A DNA stretch of 64,000 bases. It comes from Dacryopinax spathularia. Lineage: Eukaryota; Basidiomycota; Dacrymycetes; Dacrymycetales; Dacrymycetaceae. Both the position numbers and the translations under genes were made by a program. The DNA is taken from positions 930,001 through 994,000 of the forward strand of contig JBBPFI010000003.1 of NCBI GenBank assembly GCA_037974965.1. Reading direction: 5' to 3'. Of the stretch, positions 43,896-57,045 are shown in pieces. The notes below the pieces were generated by a model, which worked only from the letters and a program-made list of their open reading frames with translations, had not been told where the DNA came from and did no database searches. How positions within the stretch are numbered: the first letter of the stretch is position 1; every line of letters begins with the position of its first letter.

Positions 43896-46794
43896 TCAGA
43901 AGAAATCAACAGCCCTCTTCCTCCCCGAAGTCAAACTCGGCTCCTCGTCTTTCGGCTGGGTAGAAGACACCACAACCTCTGGAGGCGGCTTCTCAACCCA
44001 CATCCCCTCCTCATCTTCCTCCTCAGCTTTCCGCTTCTTCCGCCTCTCCTCTTTCTCTTTCTCTCGATCTTTGTCTTTACTCCGCTCCTTGTCGTCCCGT
44101 TTTCGCTTCTTGCTCTTCTCCTCTTCTCTGCTTGGCTTGATGGTGATCCCCTCCTCCGGGTCGAAAGAGACAAGAAGCTGTTTGTCCTTCTTCTTCTTGT
44201 CCTTCTTGTCCTTCTTCGAGCCTTTCTCATCGTCTTCATCCTTCTTCATATCCGACTTGCGTACAAAGGTCGGCTTGAAAGTCGAAAGGTCAAGATTCAT
44301 CGCTGTTCCACCCTCAGAGGGGGTATAAACAGGAGCGATGGACGACTCCGCCGTCAAATGCGGCACGACATCCTGATTCTCCAGAGGCTTGAGCGGCGTG
44401 CTCGGAGTCGCAGCTTTCGGAGCGGGCATAGGAGGCGCCGGCTCGTCTTCCTCGTCACTTTCTTCGTCGTCGCTCGCGAAGATAGCTTTGAAGATGTCCA
44501 TACCGGGTTTTTCGTACGTGAGAATATCCTTCCCTTGGTCGTCGTCGTCGCCCAGGCCGACATTGGAGATATCCTTCTTCGTCGCAGGGACGTTCTCCTT
44601 ATCCTGAGTAGAGGCCGAAGGACCAGCAGCAATCGCCAGTGGCTCGCTCGACGATGCAGAAGCATCCGGCGCCGTCTGTCTCGAGGCCGACGCCTGCATT
44701 TCGTCTGCGGGAACGCCACCCGGATACGGATCCCTCACCCCAAACCTTTTGCACAACAACTTCGCCGGCGCCCAAACGCTCACTTCCCTCGTCAGCGGCC
44801 CATACATGCCCATCTTAGCCGCATGCTGCTTGGGCGTCTCCTTCAGTTCCAGCTTCTTGTTTTCCTCCTCCGCTTTAGGCTCCAGGAAGTCGCCTTCTTC
44901 TGGCGCGTGCAGGCCTTCTTTGGGCTTGGCTTCTTGTTCGATTGTTGTGGAGGAGGTGAAGCGGCTCGCCATGGCACCTGTGGCGGGCTTGAAGATACGG
45001 GCGGCTTTGGCGTAGTCTTCAAGCTCTTTGTTGAAAGCGTCCATGCTCTGCCCTGGCATAGGCGACAGTTCCGCCGGTAGCTCGGACCTTGATGCCTGCA
45101 TTTGAAGATAGGCAGTATACCGTCGCTGCTTGACCGGATCAGCGGTGAAAGGCTGGAAACCGCGTAAAGCAGCGGCTGCTGTTGCAGGTTCTAGAGGAGG
45201 GATTTCCATCTTCACTTCCGGAGGCGGTGACGGTTCTCTCTTGATCTCCACAGGGGGCGGCTTGACAGCTGCCGTTGCCTTCTGTAACCGCTCCTTCGCC
45301 TCCTTCGACAGATAGTCAAACACGCTTCTTGGAGCGAGTGGAGTCTCGCCCAACATCGCCCCTCTCTCCTCTGCCCGTAGGGCTGTCGGCCTTCCATCTT
45401 TCCCGACAGTAGGAGGTGGGACAAGCCCCTTCACGCTTCCATTCGCCTCCCACACTCTTGTCGGATCTGGCTGCCAATCCTCAGGCACCTCAGGCGGTGG
45501 GAACCTACAGACAGAACGAAAGTTCATCAGGGATAGAATACCACAATTAGAACGACACGAACCAGACGTCCTCCACTACGGGCGCTTCGGCGGGCTTGAA
45601 CCCCGGTAGCACGGGGCGACCGTCGGCGAAGTAGTACTGTCCCTGCGCGGGCTTTGATGGTCCTTGGGTAGAACGACGAAAACCAGACGCTTGGCGAGAG
45701 TCGAGTAGGACTCGGTCTTCGTCTTCGTCATCCGCGAACGCGAGCCTTCGTTTGTCCACGGGAGCTTGTATACCTGAATAGACGTCCAGGTCGTCCTCAT
45801 CCGCGTCGTTTAATGCCCCAAGTCCAAATCCAGCTGTGACGCAGCATCAGTACCAGCCGTGTAGCCTCGATGTGGTTCAACTAACCGCTGATAACCGGTC
45901 CTTCATCCTTCTTCTTCTGACCGGCAGCGTCATCTCGCAAGCCCGCGCCAGGTGTATATCCCAGCCCAAAGCTGTTATCCTTCGCTCGATATGTCAAAGT
46001 CTGCGTGTCCCTCGGAGCATACAAGTGCTTCCGAGCCTCTTCATCCATCTCCTCATCCTCACCCGCGCTTATTCCGGCTTGCCGATCCTGTGCTCTGCGT
46101 TTGGCGTACGTGATACGAGGACCAATCCCTTGTCCAGGCCGCCAGCCCATCTTTTGCAGCAGCTTAGCGCCAGGTGAATCTCGTACGGAGGGAACCAGGG
46201 CGCTCCATATCCCCGCCATGGCACTAGTTTAGGAGTAAGGCTTCGAGTACGAAGAAGTGGACCGATGTCTCTTACTCGTCTGATGGTGCGGCTGTACTGG
46301 GACCAGCTGCACCTTCTGCTTGACTCGTGTCAACCAGCTTTTGATCAGCTCGGAGTTCTGCCAGATCCTCCTCGTCCATGAAGTCTTCTGGACGCTGGAC
46401 GACATTCTTGTTCGCTCGGTTTGATCGTGACGAGACGAAGGTGGAGGGTGTCCATCCTAAACCTAATATGAGAACAGCACTCGAGGTAGTGGGGATACCT
46501 ACGCACCCTCTTTCGATCCAACGGTATTGAAGTATCCAGCGCTGAAGCCGCCAGTAAAGGCCCCATGCAACCTTCTTCGTCCTTTCTCATCCCGCACATC
46601 TTGCTTCCAGACAGGTACGAATTCGTTCTTGTCTGCCTTGTCAAGACTTGGAAGTGGTGTACCGATCTAGATGCATACATTCAGCTGCTGGTTGCGCTGT
46701 GACTGAGGTGATTGCTCACCATGCAGAAGTTCTGGGTGACATTGGACGTGTCGACGCCCATATTGTCCAGCTTTCGCTTTAGACGGGACGTCAT
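43896..46794 (-). CDS. GPATCH1: G-patch protein GPATCH1 (TGH-type)
   Basis: At least five exons encode about 870 residues. The N-terminal DUF1604 region reads [60 protein letters not shown] and [19 protein letters not shown]. The G-patch is [19 protein letters not shown], then [13 protein letters not shown]. The middle carries [16 protein letters not shown]-like sequence (split by an intron), then [17 protein letters not shown] and [20 protein letters not shown]. The C-terminus is Lys/Glu-rich with [12 protein letters not shown] stretches and ends [16 protein letters not shown]1 family proteins associate with the spliceosome and activate DEAH helicases through the G-patch. The stop is 197 bp upstream of the MAK11 start on the same strand. 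Confidence 0.9.
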
Positions 46795-47179
46795 CGTCAC
46801 TTATCTTTATCGCTCTATTGTCATCGAAGTTTCAGCAGGTGCAGTCCAACGGGTGCTGGGGGTGGTGATGATGAGCGAAAGTGGCGAGATGAGGGAGGAT
46901 AACCGCCCGTGCCTGCACGTGCCGCACGCGCTGTCTTTGGCGCGCTTTAGCGTTGTTCGCCGTCAGCGATCTTCTTACATCTTCCCGTCAATATGGAACG
47001 TCCCTTTTCGGAACGATCCGATGCTCTGGAGCCGGACCGTCGCCTGGACGGCACGAACTCTATGCCCATTCCACGATAACTGCTTCTTTCTTGGTTCCCG
47101 ACCACCATCATCTCACCGTCAAGGTCACACTGACCGTACTCACTGGCAGTCCACTCTGAGTACGCTGTAGACCTTCGCG
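46795..47179. promoter_or_regulatory. Shared upstream region of GPATCH1 and WG-helicase
   Basis: A 385-bp divergent spacer. A CACGTG E-box-like hexamer lies near 46916. Both genes likely start transcription here. Confidence 0.45.
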
Positions 47180-50100
47180 ATGCCGTCGCAGGCGTGGGGG
47201 TCGGGCAAATGGACCCGGGGTGGAGGACCGAGAGTCGGTGAGCGGGACTTCCCTCCTCTTGGTGGTTCAAACGAGCAGCAATGGTCGCGAACGAAGCGCT
47301 CGCGAGGACGGGTATCTCCAGACGGTGGACGTCCAGACAAGCGGCCGAAATCGCGCGGCAAATCAAAGCCTATGGACGAGAAGGGGAGATGGGTGCACGA
47401 TATGGCACCTAGGGGCAACGGAGAGGTGCGCGAGGGACATCCGTCGGCGTGCAGCTTCCCGAAATGGAGAGGAAAGAAAGATCTCTACACCGCGGGCGTT
47501 CCGCAAGACTTGCTGCGGCAACGCAGCTTGCATAGCCGGTCGTCCGAACCGGCAATGCCATCTGTAGGCGACGACTGGGGCTCGTCTGATACCACCCTTG
47601 GCTGGGGGGCTCCAGAGGGTGATGCCCCCATCTCACAGCTCTCGTCCGACTTCCAAGGACTATCCATAAGCGAGCGACAGACATCCTGGGCGGACGAGGT
47701 AGCTGCCGCATCCGAAGCTGGCGACATGGCCAACCTCGAGGCCATCCCAGACCCCGCTGCATTTCCCGACACAGTACCACACGGAAGACCCGAAGCGAAT
47801 CCTCCTACGGCGATATCTCGGGGAGCAACTTCAGGTCCGCCGGAAGAGCAATCGCGCTCTACCTCGTCCACGGGCCGCTCAGCCTCTGGACGTACGAAGG
47901 GCAAGACTAAAGCAGTGGATCGGTCGTTCATCAACGGTGTCGCGCTTATTGCAACCAACGACTGGGGCCCATCCCCTTCTGAGCAAGGCACCACTAACGA
48001 AGAAGATCACACATTCGTGAACGGTGTCAGACTGATCGCAACCAACGACTGGGGGCCTTCCAACCCCACGCCTTGGGTTGATGAAGACGGGCAAAATCGC
48101 TCCGATTCAGACGAAGCATTGCCCCCTGTCGGAGCAGACTGGGGTGCTATTCCCGGCGATGACGCTTGGACTGCCGCACTCAGAGAAGCGAACAACAACG
48201 TCGTGCAGGAATGGGAGGTCAATCCAGTCTGGGAAGATGGACCTGCACGAGACCTCGAGCCCGAGGAGGAGTCTGATTCTGCGACAGCAGCAGAAACACG
48301 CTCGAGCGCCACCCTCGCGAATCCATCCGAACTTCCTGATGGAGTACCCGATATCGTTTACAACGACATTGCCAAGCTGGAGCGGATTCGAGATACAGAG
48401 GACAGATATGTCGGTATTGCCGCTGCCTTTAACGACAAGTGCCGCGTATCCGCCGTCGTCCTCGCCACGAGCGAAATCATCGTCCTGGTCGATACGCAGA
48501 AGCAACCAGAAGGAGAGGAGCAGAATGAGCTGGACAACGACCAGGAGCAGAATGTGCAGGACAATGAGCAGAATCAGAATGAGCACAACAATGACCAGCA
48601 AGTCCGTCTACGCGAGCTTCTAATCGACATCCTCGGCCGAGCCAAGCCAGCCAACATTGGTGTCGAGTTCGGACGGCTGGCACTCTGCATACAACGTGAC
48701 CTCGGCATACATGTCCACGGAATGGACCTATCCTCCTCCCTTTCCGGGTCAACTCACATGTTTTACGCACCTGCGCAGCTCGCGCTTATGGCTGGCGATC
48801 ATCCGCACAAGAACACGCTCAAGGAATTGGGTGAAGTACTGAGTGATCGACCGCCTGACGAGATGAAGCCGAATCCCTTGACGCTCTCAGTTGCAGCTGC
48901 GCTGTTCGCATCGATGTTTGCAAGTGAGAAGCAATTCGATATTGAAAAGGTCATCCGACTGGACACAAGCCGCGTGCTTGAAGCAGTACGCCTTATGCTT
49001 CTTGTACAAAATATGCGCTGCTGATCGTCAAACAGGAGCTTCAGCTACTCGGAAATATGCAGCTGCAAACGGATGTAGTCGAAAATGTTAGGCCGACTTC
49101 ATATGAAGCCGATTTTGTGTCATGGCAAATCACTGAGAAGAGAAGTATTGTCGTCACCAATGCACGTTATGCAACCAAGATACGAGCGCATATGAGTATG
49201 TTGTGCTGCATATATGTCTCATGTTATCCACTTAACACCGCTTCGCAGATGTGATCGTCACCCTGGCAGACGGCAACGCAGTTCCGGGCAAAGCAGTCGC
49301 AGTCCATGGCACTCGTACCATGATCGAAGTGCAGGATCGCAGCGTGCTAAGCGGCAACCCAACTGTCAGATCCATCCTAGTTGTGGGCGGCGATACAATA
49401 TCGACTGCAGAAATCGCCAAGCGCAATTGGATGCTTTCCCAACTGCGCGAGCCGACATGTATGGCCGATCGGAGCGAGATCTTCCGTGCGATCTGGTTCC
49501 CCATCGACGCTGATATCGAGATGCTGAAGGACAGCGTTGCTGGTGCACCGAAGTTGGCCGATAACGACGACGAATGGAGAGTTCAGCTCGACGAGTCGCA
49601 GGCACAAGTGGCAGCCGTCATGTGCTATCCAGAATATCCTCTCGTCTTGACGCATGGACCGCCAGGATCCGGAAAGACGCGAACCATTAGTGCTGCAGTG
49701 CATCGCTGGACAGAGGAGAAGCAGACCGCTTGGCTCGTCTGTCAATCCAATGTCGGAGTGAAGAACATTGCTGAGAGCCTCGTCCACAACGACTTCAGCG
49801 ACTTCAAATTGCTCGTTTCGAAGGAATTCTATACTGCTTGGTATGCCCTTTGTTGCCTGAACGTACTTCAATGCTTATAATTGTTCCCAGGCATGAGAGC
49901 ATATACATAGATGTTGCCAAGAACCTTATCACCCTTGAAGATTTGCCTGAGAACATATCGGATGTCCGATACATGCTCCGCAACTACCCAGTCATCCTGT
50001 GTACATTGTCTATGATGTCCAATCCGTCGCTCGTCACACGAGGGATCTTTGATGTTGTGCCGGTGCGAAACTTGGTTATTGATGAAGCCTCCCAAATATT

Positions 50101-51297
50101 CTGCGGCGACTTTGCTGTGAGCATAACATAATAATGCTAATGCACGAAATGCTGATCGAAAATAGCATCTATTCTACCGTATTGCCCCTGACCTCAAGAA
50201 GGTCTGTTGGTTTGGGGATCCGTGTCAATGTAGGTTGTCCTTCAACATGAGGTGAACAAGCACTGATCATCGTGACAATGTCCAGTACCACCGTACGGCT
50301 CGGACTTATCTGAGGGCCTTGCCACGGTTTTCGATCTCCACCATTTGCGGGACAACATGCACTTCTTACGCACTACCTGTAAGATTGCTCCTTACTGGCG
50401 AGCGCCTGTTGACAGCCTTGGTGCCAGATCGGGTTCCGTTTGCTCTGAACCAGTTCCTATCGGACGAAGTTTATTCCGGAAACCTTCATAGTCGCTTTAA
50501 GCCTGATCGATCAACATATGTACTGAAGTTCGTCCATGTTCAAGGCGAAGAAATGCTCGTTGGGACCAGCTGGAGGGTCTGTACTCTCATGACCTCATTA
50601 TGCACGCAGCTTATGCATTCGCAGAATATGCAAGAGGCTATGATGATTGTTGAGCTAGTGGAGAAGTATTACCACTCCACCAACTTCGTCATCCTCACGC
50701 CCTATGATGCGCAAAGAGCATGTATTGACCAGCTTCTGCGACAAAGGAATCCAGCATGGAACGGAAAGGTCTTCAACGTAGACAGCTTCCAGGGTGAGTC
50801 CGACCGTCCAATGCTCCCAACCAGTTTTTCACACCTTCGGATCAGGGAATGAGGCAGACTTCGTTCTCCTTTCTCTCACCAGAACGACACGGCCTGGTTT
50901 CTTGACATCAGATCGTCGCTCTAATGTTATGCTCTCAAGGTGCCGCTTTGGCATGGTAATTGTTACCAAGCGCTCTTTCCTCCATCGACGAGATGTCAAA
51001 AAGACGCTTGTTGGCAAATTGGCTGATCGCTGGGAACGGAACCACCCGACAACCCCTTGGGTCGAAGAGCATAGCATTTTGAATCGAAGCGTGGACATGC
51101 CTGGCGTGAAGGGCGACAAGCCCAATCGTCCAACGCGTGGATGGCAGGGTCACGATCCGGATCCGGTATGTCTACAGGAGCGAGCTACAGCAGTATCTGA
51201 CACTGTACAGTATGCACGACCCAAACAGTCGGGTGGTATTGCGCACACGACCTACGGCAGCCTGTACAAAGACATTTTTGCTTTTGATGTCTCCTAA
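47180..51297 (+). CDS. UPF1-like SF1 helicase with WG-motif N-terminus and exonuclease-like domain
   Basis: About nine exons encode roughly 1,200 residues. Residues 1-350 are disordered and Trp/Gly-marked: six WG dipeptides at 6, 133, 142, 262, 291 and 321. Two of them lie in duplicated blocks FINGVALIATNDWGPS and FVNGVRLIATNDWGPS. Residues ~390-600 resemble a degenerate RNase D/DnaQ-type 3'-5' exonuclease fold (VVLATSEIIVLVDTQ, NIGVEFGRLALCIQRDLGIH), interrupted by a Gln/Asn-rich stretch. The helicase has all SF1B motifs: LTHGPPGSGKTRT (I), LVIDEASQIF (II), VCWFGDPCQ (III), FLRTTYRVPFALNQFLSD (IV), VFNVDSFQGNEADFV (V) and SDRRSNVMLSRCRFGM (VI). The closest relatives by motif are UPF1/SEN1/SDE3-like RNA helicases. 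Function unknown; a silencing role is my inference. The last possible intron (51167-51211) keeps frame either way. Confidence 0.82.
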
Positions 51298-51444
51298 ACT
51301 CGAAAGAAGGTCGACGAGGGTGTTCGACATGTAGGGCCATTTGCCACACAATCATGAATTTTCATCATACTGCGATTTCTACCGTATATGTTATCGCTTT
51401 ATACATATTACGACTTGCACATAAACCCAAAAGAAAGAGTGCGT

Positions 51445-53108
<1,664 letters not shown>

Positions 53109-53787
53109 GCGTGCGATGCTGTAGGTGGGTATAGGTAGAGGCCTGCTAGCAGGACGAGGAGCAGGAACGCCTGCAGGGGCGACATTATGAGTCGTTGAGC
53201 GGGCGCTTGGCGGAGCGGGCGCTGGTGCACTGGCCGACCGTGGGATGGTACATGTGTGTTGCGCTGCTTAGGGGTGGGACGGTCAACCTGCAAGCCATCG
53301 CTTCTGGGCACCTAGCCCATCTCACTCACTATTCCCGGTTGCCGAAGCGTCCATGTCGGCGTGGACAGGAGAGAAAACTTGAAACTCCATCGATTGGCAC
53401 GATGTCTGGGTATAGGTCTTGAGGGGTTATGGGAGGGTCAGCCGGATGCGCTGCGGCTAGCCGGTTGTTGAGGCCCTTTTTTCGAGGCCAAACCAGCGAA
53501 TATATACACCAAGATCAACCATAGGACAGTCATTGTGATCAAGCAGGTACATAAAGGAGACGTCGGGCTGTTCTTAGCGATGAGATTGAGATGTTAGTTG
53601 CGGTGAGCTCGCAGCCGTTCGAGGACGCGCGGTTCCCTTCGTCGACGCGTCCTCCCTGAGACCTCGCGCCTGGCACGCGCAAAGAAGACGTCCCAGAACA
53701 TTTCCTTTATTCGGCCTCATTGAGCTAATTTTGTTACATTGCTTGTTACCCTATTCTTTACGCCCTCCTCCCATCAAAGAAGACCAA
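53109..53787. promoter_or_regulatory. Chitinase upstream region and PGM 3' flank
   Basis: A 679-bp spacer. A perfect 9-bp inverted repeat GAGGACGCG/CGCGTCCTC (53621-53629 and 53646-53654, 16-nt loop) lies about 170 bp beyond the PGM stop. It could be an RNA hairpin or a protein site. Unspliced read-through of PGM would end at 53751. Confidence 0.45.
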
Positions 53788-55691
53788 TTACTGTGGGATT
53801 GGGTCAGCATGCTGCAACGACATAGCTGAAAGGGAAAACTCACGGTGATAACGGTGGGCTCATCCCTGCCCAGGAACTTCTTCAGCTGCGTGATCTCCAG
53901 CGCGACATCGATGAGCGGCTGCAGGCCCTTGGCAGCGGAGTTGCCGTACTCGGCCTCGTTCTGCGAGTACTTCTCGACGTACATCCGCACGGTTGCGCCA
54001 TGGCTGCCTGTGCCGGACAGACGGAATACGACACGCGACCCGTCGGCAAAGAGGATAACGTGGCCCTGGTTCTTGGATACGGAGTGGTCGATCGGGTCGG
54101 TGTACGAGAAGTTGTAGAAGTCGGATACTTCGAACGTCTGGCCCAGGCTCGTCCATTTGGAGCCCTTGAAGTCGGAGGAAGCGAACAGCTTGTCGAGGTT
54201 CGCGATCAGGGCATTCGCGCCGTCAGACGGCACTTCCTCGTAATCGTAACGGCTGAAGAAGTTGCGGCCGTACTTCTTATAGTGCGCCTGTAGGATATCC
54301 TTGATCGTCACCAGCTTGCTCTGACCCTGGTTGGCGGCAGCGAGGATGTTGAGCCATGCGACGATAGCCCAGACACCGTCCTTCTCGCGAACATGGTCAG
54401 AGCCGGTACCGAACGACTCCTCACCGCAGATCGACAGACGCCCAGCATCCATGAGGTTGCCGAAGAACTTCCATCCAGTAGGCACTTCGAAGAACTCCCA
54501 GCCGTGAGCCTTGCCGACTGCGTCGATAGCCTTGCTTGTTGGCATCGAGCGGGCAACACCGTGCACACCGCCCTTCTTGAAGTACGGGATCGAGTCTGCC
54601 CAGTCCGCAATGACGGCAACGCTATCGGATGGGGTGACGAAGGCGCCTGCACCGTAGATCATGTTGCGGTCACCATCGCCATCGGACGCAGCACCAAACA
54701 CGATCTTCTTCTCCTCGACAGCAGCGACGAGATCGTGTGCATAGGTAAGGTTGGGGTCCGGATGTCCACCACCGAAGTCCTGCAGCGGAACGCAGTTCTG
54801 CAGCACGCTCTCGGGTAGCTTGAGCGTGTCGACGAAGATGGCGCGACCGTAAGGACCGGTGACACCATGCAGACCATCGAAGAGGATCGTGAACTCGGGA
54901 GTGGAAGAGACGAATTTGGAGATGAGCGGGAAGTCGAAGATGGACTCCATGAGCTCGACATAGTCCTTCACGGAGTCGATCACCTCGACGTCGACCGGGC
55001 CGTACTTGAATGAGCCGAGCTTGGCGATATCGAGCTGCGGTACCATTAGCTCCACACTAACGGTACTAGCTGGCTATGGACTCACCGTACCGGCATCCAG
55101 CACCTTATAGCTCTTCAGCGTCTTGGTAATCTCAAAGATCTTGTTCGTAACGCTCTCCGGCGCCGGCCCCCCATTCGGCGTATTAAACTTGATCCCAAAG
55201 TCCGCATTCGGTCCACCCGGGTTATGCGAAGCAGTCAACAAGATCCCACCGTCGGTCTTATACTTCCTGATAACGTTCGACGCCGCAGGAGTAGAGAGGA
55301 TCGAGTCCTGCCCCACTATGAACTTCTTTATCCCGGCCGCGGCACCGATCTTGAAGATGATCTGGACGGTCTCGCGTGCCCAGAAACGGCCGTCACCGCC
55401 GATGACGAGCGTTTTGCCCTTGCCGCCGTCGGGCATCGCATCCAGGATAGCCTGGATGAAGTTCTCGGTGTAGTGCTGCGTTCCTGGTCAGCCTCTCATC
55501 CCCATCATACTCCACTGCGGTGCAGACTAACCTCACCCTGGAACACCTTGACCCTATCCAAACAGCATCAGCACCTCGAGCCAAAAAGCGCATACATCCG
55601 GCTAAACGCACCGTTTCCTCAAACCAGAAGTCCCCGGCTTCTGGTCCGTAAACGGCGTCGTCGGCACCTCCTTAATCTGGTAATCGGACAT
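53788..55691 (-). CDS. PGM: Phosphoglucomutase
   Basis: Six exons encode about 560 residues. The start is [27 protein letters not shown]-type sequence across an intron, then [20 protein letters not shown] and [20 protein letters not shown]. The phosphoserine loop is [20 protein letters not shown]. The metal loop is [16 protein letters not shown], the sugar loop [20 protein letters not shown], and the phosphate-binding loop [20 protein letters not shown]. All catalytic residues are present. It interconverts glucose-1- and glucose-6-phosphate and so feeds glycogen, trehalose and wall glucan synthesis. The usual C-terminus PTVIT is followed by a GTGAGT intron whose acceptor is directly followed by TAA, so the last exon contributes only the stop codon. 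Confidence 0.95.
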
Positions 55692-57045
55692 GATTGTTCT
55701 TCTTTCGTCAGTTAGTCGTTAGGTATGGATAGTAGGGAGTAAGGGAAAGATGATAGAGCGAGCAAAAGATTGCTGGCTGTATGCGCGGAGGGAGTGGGGC
55801 GACGGATGGACTGCCGCCGGAGCTCAATGGACGGAGGGCACGGAAACATCCCTAAAATGCCGACCGTCTACGGATTGCTCTGGTGGCTATGAAGACGCGG
55901 AAGCAGCCGTAGCTAGGTCCCTGCTTTTGTAGACGACGTAGCGCGGAACGTGATCTACAGAGCCAGAGGGGATATCTATGGAGACCCTGCGATATCTACG
56001 TACCTGGGATAGCGGCCTTATCACCTCATCTCTTCTAGTATGCATTTGAGAGGCCGCCATCTTCCTAATGCCAGTCGCTTTGCTTTAGTTTGGGGCTCGC
56101 GGATTGCCCTCTCTGTATCCGCTTTGAACTCCGCTTTGCTACCGCTACGCAAAAACATACGTGCGCCAGGGGTGTGGAGCGCATCTGGCTCACAGGCTGA
56201 GTCTTCCGCTCATAACTCGGTCTTTGATCTCCTCCCAAAGGTTCGTGTGTCTCTCGGACTCGTGCACAACGCATAACAGACACTTCCAATCGATATTCAA
56301 CAAACTTCCTGTTTCCCTCCACCCTATAGACTACGGCTTGGACGGTCTGCCCTGAAGCGGACTCGTGGGCCGCGCCCGGCGCCAAGGCAGACAAGGCGTT
56401 CGCACTCGGTGTGGGTGTTAAATAGGTTGCATCGTCCGAGATGGCTGCGAGAGCGTAGTTTCCCAATTCCTTGAACTAAATGGCGTCAATCCGACGAGAG
56501 ACGAACGCTGCATAGCAATTCGACTCAACTCGCCGCTGACTCGAGATTCCTATGGCCTGGGAAGGCCTCTAGCTGGGTGAACTGGGGAGATCGTGCGACT
56601 AGTCATGACGGGGTCATGTACGGACAATCTCATGCGTACTATCTGCATAGGTCGAGCCCAGACACGCCGCTGGTTGGTGGTCCAAATAGCTGCATAGCGT
56701 CCCGGGATGACGCGCTAGCCTGAGGATCCTCCATTGCCTTGGCAAGAAGAATTTCCTGCTGGATGTCGGCAAAGTTGTGGGAGCGCACAAGGCCAAAAAA
56801 ATGAGGTGACAGCACAACCTTCAGGCCTGCTGTTCTCTTGTTGTTCGTTGCCTTCTGTACATAACTCGTTGAAATGCATCGTTGGACTTCACAGTGAACA
56901 GCGTGCCAACAAGCGCCGCAAGGTGCGGCATTCCCACGCGTCAGGGTCCTTACGTGCCGAATGGGATCCGCGCGGGCGCCGTGCCTTCAGACCCTGCTTT
57001 CCACCATCATCGATCGCACTGCTGCCACCGCTCAGGACCGTCGCG
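55692..57045. other. Long intergenic stretch without a modelled gene
   Basis: About 1.35 kb upstream of both PGM (minus) and the unknown plus-strand gene at 57046. A minus-strand frame at 56065-56480 is the only hint of coding: after a TTTAG acceptor it reads FKELGNYALAAISDDATYL, then ALAPGAAHESASGQTVQAVV. It lacks an ATG, and I found no good upstream exon. It may be a remnant or an unrecognised small gene. The stretch presumably also holds two promoters. Confidence 0.3.

Noticed and set aside
43854-45080. 408-codon plus-strand ORF
   Set aside because: Exact antisense of the GPATCH1 C-terminal exon; Arg/Leu-rich translation typical of a shadow frame.
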